Positions 57,277-64,000 of a DNA stretch of 64,000 nt are shown here, piece after piece. The stretch lies in assembly GCF_000172635.2 (NCBI RefSeq), contig NC_018632.1, positions 3,100,001 to 3,164,000 of the forward strand, in the 5' to 3' direction. How positions within the stretch are numbered: the stretch's first letter is position 1; each line of letters starts with the position of its first letter. Under the pieces are notes generated by a model. The model made no database searches. It had not been told where the DNA came from and saw only the letters and a list, made by a program, of their open reading frames with translations. This stretch comes from Alteromonas macleodii ATCC 27126 (lineage in GTDB: Bacteria; Pseudomonadota; Gammaproteobacteria; Enterobacterales; Alteromonadaceae). The position numbers were made by a program, and so were the translations under genes.

Positions 57277-58688
57277 GCCAATACATTGCTATTGAACACT
57301 TATCAATTTACGCGCAAGACACCATTATTGTAGAGGATCTATCCCTTAACCTTGAACAAGGCGAGACACTGACTATATTGGGTGAAACCGGGGCAGGTAA
57401 AAGTCTGCTAGCGCAAGCAATTATGGGCGACTTACCACCTGCACTGAGGGTTACGGGAAATGTTCTGGTAAACGGTGTAGATATGCTTCGTGCCAACCGA
57501 CGAGAATGTGAACAATTGTGGGGGCGAGACATTGTTATGCTGCCGCAAGAGCCATGGCATTCTCTAAGCCCAATGATGAAAATTCGCCAGCAAGTCGCCG
57601 AAGTTTTTCGGTTTACATTGGGTAACGGTGCTCGCGAAGCACAAAAGAGTGCGAAGACACAGCTAGACAACCTGGCTCTTAAAGACGACAGTGATAAGGT
57701 ACCTTCTCAACTTTCCGGTGGAATGGCACAGCGTGTCGCTTTTGCCTGTGCATCAGCGACTAATGCACCTTTATTTCTAGCCGACGAACCCACAAAAGGG
57801 CTAGATGCCGGACGCAAACATCATATTATTGAGCAACTAAAGCAAAAAGCTAACGACGGTACGCTACTTACTATTACGCACGATGTTTCAGTGGCAGAGG
57901 CACTGGGTGGTAAATGTATGGTGCTTAAAAACGGGAAACTGGTTGAAACAGGTGATACCCGCAAGATACTGTCCTCCCCGTCTTCAAACTATACCAAAAC
58001 CCTTATTGCGTCGGCTCCGCAACACTGGACGGCTACAGCAAAAAAAACGCATAGGTTTGCACCGCTGGTATCGGTGAATGATCTCACAATTATGAGAGGT
58101 AACCGTACACTATTTACTGGCCTTAGTTTTTCTTTAGGGGAAGGCGAAATTGTCGGGCTTTGTGGTGATAGCGGCAGTGGAAAAACGTCTCTAGGTGATG
58201 CTCTACTTGGGCTTCTACCCTATCAAGGCAATATTGCGTTTCATACGCTTTTACACCGTTATCAAACCCTAAAGCTATATCAAGATCCCCCAAGTTCATT
58301 TGCCCATCACACTACGCTTAATTCATTGATTGATGACGTAATAAAGCTTCACAAGGTGTCTAAAAAGCGTGCTGATTTACTTTCAGCTCAACTAGGCCTT
58401 AACCAGCGATTGTTTGAGCGCAGCGCCTCTGAGGTAAGTGGAGGTGAGCTTCAACGCATTGCATTGCTGCGCGCGCTGCTACTAAAGCCCAAGTTACTTA
58501 TAGCTGACGAGCCAACATCTAGGCTCGACCCCATTACAAGTAAGGCAATTACTCACTTACTTGTCGATCAATGCAGAGAAGAAAATTGCACGGTGCTCTT
58601 TATCAGCCACGATAGAACACAGCTAGAAAAAGTCTGTGACCGCGTCATTGACCTTCAGACTCTCACAACACCAAAAGCCGTTATATAA
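57273..58688 (+). CDS. ABC importer ATPase, fused double domain (DppD-DppF type)
   Basis: A 471-residue protein with two nucleotide-binding domains that are usually separate proteins. Domain 1: Walker A GETGAGKS (37-44), Q-loop LPQEPWHSLSP, signature LSGGMAQR, Walker B LFLADEPT. Domain 2: Walker A GDSGSGKT (about 296-303), signature VSGGELQR (about 393), Walker B LLIADEPT. The second domain is shorter, with a compressed region between Walker A and signature. The start is GTG, overlapping the upstream stop. The last five codons lie inside a perfect 28-bp palindrome that acts as the terminator. Confidence 0.93.
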   Translation: MSQYIAIEHLSIYAQDTIIVEDLSLNLEQGETLTILGETGAGKSLLAQAIMGDLPPALRVTGNVLVNGVDMLRANRRECEQLWGRDIVMLPQEPWHSLSPMMKIRQQVAEVFRFTLGNGAREAQKSAKTQLDNLALKDDSDKVPSQLSGGMAQRVAFACASATNAPLFLADEPTKGLDAGRKHHIIEQLKQKANDGTLLTITHDVSVAEALGGKCMVLKNGKLVETGDTRKILSSPSSNYTKTLIASAPQHWTATAKKTHRFAPLVSVNDLTIMRGNRTLFTGLSFSLGEGEIVGLCGDSGSGKTSLGDALLGLLPYQGNIAFHTLLHRYQTLKLYQDPPSSFAHHTTLNSLIDDVIKLHKVSKKRADLLSAQLGLNQRLFERSASEVSGGELQRIALLRALLLKPKLLIADEPTSRLDPITSKAITHLLVDQCREENCTVLFISHDRTQLEKVCDRVIDLQTLTTPKAVI

Positions 58689-58698
58689 CGGCTTTTGG
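58671..58698 (+). terminator. Perfect 28-bp palindrome at the end of the ABC operon
   Basis: CCAAAAGCCGTTAT (58671-58684) is followed directly by its exact complement ATAACGGCTTTTGG (58685-58698). The stop codon lies in the middle. As RNA it makes a long hairpin with a run of T in its 3' arm, so it can work as a terminator on either strand while encoding the protein's last residues. Confidence 0.75.
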
Positions 58699-58755
58699 AA
58701 GACAAGATTCAGGGCTCTTTCGTGTGTTTATACGCAAACCGTAGCCGCGAATGAA

Positions 58756-59643
58756 CTAAAAAGTCACGATTTCATCATCAATAAGGTGACCAACAGCCTG
58801 ACTCTGCTCAGCATCTACAAAGGCGCTATCAATAGCGCTAAAGCGCGCCGTAGTGACCTTTCGATAATTCGGGTGTGTATAAATATAAGTTTGCTCTGAC
58901 TGAAGCGCCTCTATCACGCGTTCAGCTAGGACAGAGGCATCGATTCCCGACTCTACTGCTTTAGTGGCTGCTTGAGCTCCGGCTTTAAGCTTCTCTTTAT
59001 CAATGCGTTTTTCAGCGGCTACTGCGTATTTTTGCTGTCTATTCCTATACGACTCGTGAATGCGGGTTTTCACAAATGCTGGACACAATACAGAAGTATG
59101 GATTCCAAAAGGTTTCAGTTCTGGTACCCAGCTTTCTGTCATAGAGACAACCGCAGCCTTTGATGCGCAATAGGCCGCCGCATATGGCATGCCCATCATT
59201 CCTGCCATCGACGCCACGTTTAGCACCCAGCCTCCTTCGCCGTGCTCTTTAATAGCTGGCACGCATGCTTGTACGCCATAGAGTACGCCCATAACGTTGA
59301 CGTCCATTACCCAGCGCCAGGTCTCATGCTCCGAATCTTCGACTTTCCCCGGCGTACCGCCAACACCAGCATTATTGATGACCATATGAACCTTGCCAAA
59401 CTTCTCTTTGGCGTTAGCTACAATATCTTCCCACTGAGCGTAATCGGTAACATCAAGGGCGCAAGTCAATACATCGAAACCTTTCTCTCGTAAGTCGTTA
59501 CCCGATTCGGTTAATGCAGCATTATCAATATCGCCCATGACGATATTCATACCCTGCCTTGCCAATGCCTCTGCCAGCGCTAACCCTATGCCGCCAGCGG
59601 CGCCAGAAATAATAGCGGTCTTACCCGTAAATTCGTTAGACAT
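58756..59643 (-). CDS. Short-chain dehydrogenase/reductase (SDR, 295 aa)
   Basis: A classical SDR: cofactor motif GAAGGIGLALAE (about 14-25), acidic MGDIDNAAL suggesting NAD preference, NNAGVGG (about 90-96), the catalytic serine in NVASMAGMMGMPYAAAYCASK (Ser about 142, Tyr about 155, Lys about 159), and CPAFVKTRIHESY. A C-terminal extension of about 50 residues is present. The substrate is unknown. The gene converges on the ABC operon. A CTCTCC complement before the ATG gives a good ribosome-binding site. Confidence 0.92.
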   Translation of the reverse strand: MSNEFTGKTAIISGAAGGIGLALAEALARQGMNIVMGDIDNAALTESGNDLREKGFDVLTCALDVTDYAQWEDIVANAKEKFGKVHMVINNAGVGGTPGKVEDSEHETWRWVMDVNVMGVLYGVQACVPAIKEHGEGGWVLNVASMAGMMGMPYAAAYCASKAAVVSMTESWVPELKPFGIHTSVLCPAFVKTRIHESYRNRQQKYAVAAEKRIDKEKLKAGAQAATKAVESGIDASVLAERVIEALQSEQTYIYTHPNYRKVTTARFSAIDSAFVDAEQSQAVGHLIDDEIVTF

Positions 59644-60056
59644 CTTACTCTCCTGTTATTGTTATTGCGCCGCGGGCCCTTTGGGAAAGCCATTTCAATG
59701 AGGAGTTTGCAATCGCCTATCTCACTCAACTAGCGCTTATCTACACACCTAGATTAGGGGTAACAGGATGGGGAAAATACTTTATTTGGCTAATCTGAAT
59801 AGCTTCATGAAATTAATAAGTCAGGTTAAACGTAAAGGCGGGGCAAATAAAAAAGGGCAGTGACTAACCCTGCCCTTTGCATTACCCCGCTACTATATTT
59901 CTATGTTGAAAACTGTCTCATCCGTTCTACATCAACCTAACCGACTGTTCGATTTTACTCTGGTGCTACTAATCTAATTCTCAACAATGGCTTTTGACAG
60001 AGCGTACTTACAGGAGTCGATATCTTCACGCCTCAGTAAATACTTCCGCTTGTTTG
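59644..60056. other. Intergenic region between SDR and peroxidase genes
   Basis: About 410 bases. The SDR promoter must lie at the left end. At 59852-59878 there is a strong hairpin serving as terminator of the minus-strand peroxidase gene. Nothing else was recognised. Confidence 0.5.
59852..59878 (-). terminator. Terminator of the haem peroxidase gene
   Basis: AAAGGGCAG and CTGCCCTTT pair over 9 bp with a nine-base loop, and a T-rich tract follows on the minus strand. It lies about 180 bases past the peroxidase stop codon. Confidence 0.7.
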
Positions 60057-61448
60057 TTAAGCCGCGAAATCAGTATATTTGATGATGTCAGCCATTTCGA
60101 AAGCTCCAGCGGGTTGACTGCCCTGTACTTTTAGTTCTGGATACCATGAAGGGTTAGATCCTAAGAACGAGTGAGGGTCACTTTCAATCAAACCTATAAG
60201 CACTTCAGCTACAATATAACCTCCAACAGGCCCCAAATGATTGCCTCCTGAGAGGCTTCCCTCGCAAAGAATGTATAACCACAGCGGAGTCGCTTGAGCT
60301 AAGTTGCCCGGCAGTTCGAACATCGACATATCGGGAGAATCCAGGCTTACGCCTAAAACAGACTCCATGTATTTGTGCACTGACTGGCCTGATGGCAGTG
60401 AAAAGCTCTGACCACGTTGCAAATTTCTTACGGCAAGCGATGCCTCAGCATTTTTGATAAACGGCAACTCCAGTAATTCTGAAGGAAGTTTTTCATCGAC
60501 CGCCCCCGCTTTCTGAGCATCTTCTCCAAAAAACCAACTCCAGTTAATCGCTCCTGCCGTATTCTTCTGGAACCCTGTACCTAACTCGCTACCAAACATC
60601 GTTACGCCTTTATGACTTTCGTTAAAGTCTAATGGGTTGGTAACCATTGTATGACCAAAGCGATAGACGGCGACGGAAAATTCAACCGGAATAAATGGAG
60701 AGTTATCTTCAGTAAAAAATCGTCGACCGTTACACATAATATCATCGACGACCGTTTGACCTACTAGCTTGGGTAAAAAGTCATAAATAACGACCCATTG
60801 GTAGTGCCAGGTCACGATCTCTCGCGCCTTTTCGAAAAGAGCAGTTTTCGTCGTATAAGTGCCCTTCGTTAGTAACTCATTGACAACCGTATTATGAAAA
60901 TAGTGCATCAGTAATTGAAGCTGAGAGACTATTCGGTTTTCATCGTTACGTGGATCGCCAATCAACGCCACTTGGTTTAAATGCCCCTGAGGAGTACTCT
61001 CTGCTCTAAGTAAATCATCACCGTTCGTCAGCAGGTGCAACTTGTCTATTTGTTTAGGTTTGCCGGAGGCGTTTGGTGGTGCGTGATAGTAGAGATGCGG
61101 TGTCCCTTCAACACCCGAACCATAGATACAATCCAAATCCAGGGTAGGCGTTCGGATATTATTGATGTCATCAGGGGTATTTCGTGAACTTAAACTCGAT
61201 GTAACATCAAGGGTAATATCATGATCGATGAATTGGCCTAAGAATACGTAACCCAGGTCAATATTTGACAACTTGGCTTCTGCTCCGGAATCCATGGGTC
61301 CGTTCTTTTTACCGCATTCACGAAGATCATGCGAGTTACTGATAAGTCGAGGGAGTTGAGGAAATAGACGCCTGAATCGGCCTTGTGATTGATGATGGGT
61401 GCATTTAGGGGTCATACCGCTAGGTGTATTGATGCCATGATGTATCAT
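60057..61448 (-). CDS. Animal-type haem peroxidase
   Basis: A 463-residue protein of the animal haem peroxidase superfamily, as in bacterial peroxidockerin-like proteins. The distal histidine block is LGQFIDHDITLDVTSS (about residues 71-86, with the aspartate for haem linkage following the His). The covering helices NVVNELLTKG-like YFHNTVVNELL lie at about 188-198. The proximal histidine is in YRFGHTMVTNPLDFNE (about 270). RNLQRGQSFSLPSGQS (about 340-355) is the conserved arginine block. No signal peptide is seen, so the protein may be cytoplasmic or leaderless-exported. It could produce hypohalous acids or oxidise substrates. Confidence 0.9.
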   Translation of the reverse strand: MIHHGINTPSGMTPKCTHHQSQGRFRRLFPQLPRLISNSHDLRECGKKNGPMDSGAEAKLSNIDLGYVFLGQFIDHDITLDVTSSLSSRNTPDDINNIRTPTLDLDCIYGSGVEGTPHLYYHAPPNASGKPKQIDKLHLLTNGDDLLRAESTPQGHLNQVALIGDPRNDENRIVSQLQLLMHYFHNTVVNELLTKGTYTTKTALFEKAREIVTWHYQWVVIYDFLPKLVGQTVVDDIMCNGRRFFTEDNSPFIPVEFSVAVYRFGHTMVTNPLDFNESHKGVTMFGSELGTGFQKNTAGAINWSWFFGEDAQKAGAVDEKLPSELLELPFIKNAEASLAVRNLQRGQSFSLPSGQSVHKYMESVLGVSLDSPDMSMFELPGNLAQATPLWLYILCEGSLSGGNHLGPVGGYIVAEVLIGLIESDPHSFLGSNPSWYPELKVQGSQPAGAFEMADIIKYTDFAA

Positions 61449-61882
61449 ATTCAGTCTCCATTTTAGTTATCACCTTTTCACTGATAAACACTAAAAATGG
61501 GGAAGTTATTGATAATCTATTGCTCGGAAACATCATGAGCATCCATACTCTGCTTTCCCTTTTTGAACAACAAGACCAGCTCAAGGCTTATATTAGACTA
61601 TCTCAATGTGTTCACTTTTTCAACAATTAAGATAACCTTAAGCTGTTATAGAAAATGATCGTTGAGTAAATTCACCAGCGAATACCCCTTCGTTTGTCTC
61701 CGTTTCCTTGGCTCCAAACTCAAAAAAAAGACGGACGGTTTAAACTCAACCGTCCTCTGCATGAGGTTTCACATAGGCCAAAAGCTACATAAAATTCAGT
61801 TCTGACCCATTTGTTAACGTGCTGACGCCAATTAAGAACTGTAAAAACACGGTACATCATTATACTCAACTAGCCTTTTGCT
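61449..61882. other. Intergenic region upstream of the peroxidase gene
   Basis: About 430 bases, AT-rich. It holds the peroxidase promoter region at the left and the terminator of the SDR gene at 61724-61755. No open frame with a ribosome-binding site was found. Confidence 0.5.
61724..61755 (-). terminator. Terminator of the DJ-1/SDR operon
   Basis: GGACGGTT and AACCGTCC form an 8-bp stem with a seven-base loop. On the minus strand it is followed after a few bases by eight T. It lies about 130 bases past the SDR stop codon. Confidence 0.75.
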
Positions 61883-62575
61883 TTACTTCGCCGGCATAAC
61901 ATAAACCTCGCGAACGCAGGCTGACTCTTCTGCGCTTAGGGCAAATAATACCGATTTTGCGATATCCGCTGGCTGAAGCTTATCTTCCTTAGGTTCATCA
62001 AAAAATGGCGTATTCACCATACCAGGGCAGATAGTTGTACAGCGGCCGCCCCACTCGCGCATTTCTTCTGCGAGGTTCTGACCGAAACCATAAGCAAACC
62101 ACTTACTTGCCCCATATACAGAGCCTTTCAGGGCTATTCGACCGGCGACCGAAGACGTAATAATGAAGTGGCCTTGCGTATCGCGCAGGTACGGCAATCC
62201 GGCTTTTGCAGTATAAAGCAGTCCATTTACGTTTGCGCCCAGCATGCCATCCCAGTCATCTACGTCCCCCTTTTCAATGCCGGCGGCTTTCGCGCCACGC
62301 CCGGCATTAGCGAAGATGCCGTCAATGCGACCGAAATGTTCGCTCACCTTTTTAAACGCCGTATCGACATCTTTAAAGTCGCTAACGTCAGTTTTTACAG
62401 CGAACGCAACATCATTGCCAAACTCTTCGACTAAGGCACGCAATTTGTCCTCACTTCTTGCTAAAAGGGCAACATTAAAACCGTTATTTACCAGTTGCTT
62501 TGCTGTTTCTTTGCCAATGCCGCTGGAAGCTCCCGTTATCGCGATAACCTTTTTATCTGTAGCTGAGGTGGACAT
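61883..62575 (-). CDS. Short-chain dehydrogenase/reductase (SDR, 230 aa)
   Basis: A classical SDR: GASSGIGKETAKQL (about 15-28), a basic-type ALLARSEDKL after strand 2 suggesting NADP preference, NAGRGAKAAG (about 90-99), the catalytic serine in FIITSSVAGRIALKGSVYGASKWF (Ser about 142, Tyr about 154, Lys about 158), and CPGMVNTPFFDEP. Resembles YdfG/serine-dehydrogenase-like members. It follows the DJ-1/PfpI gene by 14 bases in the same direction and shares a terminator, so both probably belong to a carbonyl-stress unit. Confidence 0.92.
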   Translation of the reverse strand: MSTSATDKKVIAITGASSGIGKETAKQLVNNGFNVALLARSEDKLRALVEEFGNDVAFAVKTDVSDFKDVDTAFKKVSEHFGRIDGIFANAGRGAKAAGIEKGDVDDWDGMLGANVNGLLYTAKAGLPYLRDTQGHFIITSSVAGRIALKGSVYGASKWFAYGFGQNLAEEMREWGGRCTTICPGMVNTPFFDEPKEDKLQPADIAKSVLFALSAEESACVREVYVMPAK

Positions 62576-62589
62576 ACACTTCCTCCTTC

Positions 62590-63144
62590 TTACTGGGCAA
62601 CCAATTCACTAATTTTGCTTACGAAAGCTGGAATATCATCTGGGTTTCTACTGGTCACCAGTTTTGAATGGGTCACCACTTCCTCATCAACCCAGGTCGC
62701 ACCAGCATTTTTGAGATCTGTTTGGATACTAGGAAACGAAGTGAGTGTTGCACCTTTCGCTAACCCAGACTCCACCAGCAACCATGGACCATGACAGATA
62801 GCACCTATAGCTTTAATACTTGCCGCGCTGTTTGCACTTTTGATGAAGGCAACAGCATCTTCGTTGGTACGCAGCACATCGGGATTGATTTGACCGCCAG
62901 GTAGCACAAGGGCATCGTAATCTTGAGGGTTTACAGACGTAACTTGTTTATCAACGTTAATTTCTTTTCCCCAGTTGTCTTCGTCCCATGCTTTAATGGT
63001 CGTCTGATCATCAATAGATAGCACATCAACTTCAGCACCTTGCTCAATAAACTTGTCTCTTGGTTGAATCAACTCGCTTTGCTCAAAACCATTGGTTGCC
63101 AAAATAGCGATTTTTTTGCCTTTAAGGTTTTGGGTGTTGCTCAT
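62590..63144 (-). CDS. DJ-1/PfpI-family protein
   Basis: A 184-residue type-1 glutamine-amidotransferase-like protein. KIAILATNGFEQSELIQPRD (about 10-29) carries the conserved Glu, and the nucleophile elbow is IGAICHGPWLLVESG (Cys about 109, followed by His). The third residue lies in THSKLVTSRNPDDIPAF. This resembles the YfkM/PfpI subgroup, linked to general stress and carbonyl detoxification. The ATG at 63144 is preceded by AAAGGAGAG; an upstream 19-codon extension is not used. It heads a two-gene unit with the SDR. Confidence 0.93.
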   Translation of the reverse strand: MSNTQNLKGKKIAILATNGFEQSELIQPRDKFIEQGAEVDVLSIDDQTTIKAWDEDNWGKEINVDKQVTSVNPQDYDALVLPGGQINPDVLRTNEDAVAFIKSANSAASIKAIGAICHGPWLLVESGLAKGATLTSFPSIQTDLKNAGATWVDEEVVTHSKLVTSRNPDDIPAFVSKISELVAQ

Positions 63145-63542
63145 AGTGTTCTCTCCTTTTGAAAGACGAAATGTAAAGCTAGTAAAAACAGGGGTCGCCA
63201 CACGACAGGAATAACTGTCCGCCTACCACCTTTAGCAAATCACATCAGGTGAACGCGTTAGTTTGTGCATGGCATAACCTAGCTCTTACTATCTAGCTAA
63301 GATGCTATTGAAGGTGCAAATTACAAACCACCCAAACTGGGAAGCGCAAACCATTGATTCAATTAGAATAAATGCAATACCAACAATTTCACCACCATTG
63401 ATAGCCACGCACATATTCAGATTTTGTGAACGATTTACAGAGCTTGTTTCTCGCTTCTTTTTTAAGGTGATGTAAGCCGACAGCGAAATTTCCATGTATC
63501 AAGCTTTAAGAGTTTTATTGTTTAGGCAAGGCATGAGGACAC
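63145..63542. other. Intergenic region between divergent DJ-1/PfpI and YihY/BrkB genes
   Basis: About 400 bases. A 68-codon minus-strand frame (63289-63495) is not credible by composition and lacks a ribosome-binding site. The region must hold both divergent promoters. Confidence 0.5.
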
Positions 63543-64000
63543 ATGAGCAAGGAACGTTTTAACCACGCTAAATCTGCATTCGAGCTTTCTTTGAAAAGTT
63601 GGTGGAGTATTTCAAAGCGTATTTTCACTAGCCTGCAAAAAGACAACATTCCTCTTATTTCCGCTGGCGTTGCCTTTTACTGCTTGCTGGCTATCTTCCC
63701 CTTACTAGGGGCAACCATTGCCTTGTATGGCCTTGTTGTATCACCCGACGAACTACAAAGTCATATGGCATTGCTGGTAAATGTAGTACCAAATGACAGT
63801 CGCTACATTATTGAAGAACAGCTTAAAAATTTAACCGAGAAGTCGAATACTGCATTAGGCTGGAGTTTTTTATTTACTCTGCTCTTATCACTGTGGAGCA
63901 GCAGCAAAGGCGCTAACGCTCTGATAAAGGCATGCAACATTACCTATAGCGAGGCGGAAGGAAGAGGGTTTCTTAAAGGTATCCTGGCACGCATTACGTG
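63543..64000 (+). CDS. YihY/virulence-factor BrkB family membrane protein (3' end outside window)
   Basis: The frame starts with ATG at 63543, eight bases after a GAGGA ribosome-binding site, and stays open to the window end (152 codons seen). It reads MSKERFNHAKSAFELSLKS, then WWSISKRIFTSLQKDNIPLISAGVAFYCLLAIFPLLGATIALYGLV, the typical start of YihY/BrkB inner-membrane proteins with the conserved AGVAFYCLLAIFPLL segment, and later FTLLLSLWSSSKGANALIKACNITY. The function of the family is unclear. Confidence 0.92.
   Translation, partial: MSKERFNHAKSAFELSLKSWWSISKRIFTSLQKDNIPLISAGVAFYCLLAIFPLLGATIALYGLVVSPDELQSHMALLVNVVPNDSRYIIEEQLKNLTEKSNTALGWSFLFTLLLSLWSSSKGANALIKACNITYSEAEGRGFLKGILARIT

Noticed and set aside
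63289..63495. 68-codon minus-strand frame between DJ-1/PfpI and YihY genes
   Set aside because: No ribosome-binding site or motif; lies in the divergent promoter region.

Overview
The window is chromosomal DNA from a marine gammaproteobacterium, most likely Alteromonas or a close relative in the Alteromonadaceae. The grounds are family content only: a Caulobacter-type TonB-dependent receptor next to a tryptophan-halogenase-like gene and a LacI regulator, a GH97 glucosidase, a TorF-type porin, a short class I adenylate cyclase, a DUF2780 protein, and moderate GC. No rRNA, tRNA, transposase, integrase or CRISPR array was seen. The two outermost genes (EAL domain, YihY/BrkB) are cut by the window edges.

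Layout. 1-1.1 kb: tail of an EAL-domain protein and thymidine kinase. 1.4-7.1 kb: glycan-type uptake locus (TonB receptor, halogenase-like flavoprotein, LacI regulator). 7.2-7.9 kb: upp. 8.2-10.2 kb: a pectinacetylesterase-family gene whose last 375 coding bases and 3' flank are exactly duplicated in tandem. 10.2-10.7 kb: a small HTH gene preceded by what looks like a Tyr/Phe-rich leader peptide and attenuator. 10.8-13.4 kb: GH97 glucosidase and WbuC-type cupin. 13.5-15.3 kb: YlqF GTPase and a TrmH-type methyltransferase. 15.5-16.1 kb: a double-glycine-leader, bacteriocin-like peptide with a co-transcribed partner. 16.2-21.4 kb: PLP decarboxylase, small unknown genes, a crotonase, a Mpo1-like protein and a META-MliC lipoprotein. 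22.1-27.5 kb: choline-to-betaine locus (betB, betA, BCCT-like transporter, TorF porin). 27.6-31.7 kb: rlmF, soxR with a SoxR-type operator facing a VOC gene, an M24 peptidase and a two-repeat secreted protein. 32-37.8 kb: an unknown gene, a frameshifted PaaX-like regulator facing an AidB-like acyl-CoA dehydrogenase, and a frameshifted royal-jelly-family gene followed by a DsrE protein. 38-47.9 kb: lipoprotein, unknown protein, adenylate cyclase, a BlaI/M56-TonB pair with two BlaI-type operators, a DUF2780 protein and a large DUF748 protein. 48-53.4 kb: gloA, a DUF1456 protein and a three-subunit molybdenum hydroxylase. 53.8-58.7 kb: a complete peptide/nickel-type ABC importer. 58.8-64 kb: two SDRs, an animal-type haem peroxidase, a DJ-1/PfpI protein and the start of a YihY/BrkB gene.

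How the genes work together. The receptor, halogenase-like protein and LacI gene probably form one substrate-uptake regulon with CG-centred palindromes as candidate operators. betBA with the transporter and porin would take up choline and oxidise it to glycine betaine. The molybdenum hydroxylase and ABC importer are each compact operons with overlapping genes. The least explained parts are the double-glycine peptide operon, the leader/attenuator in front of the small HTH gene, the exact tandem duplication, and two single-base frameshifts about 3.4 kb apart.
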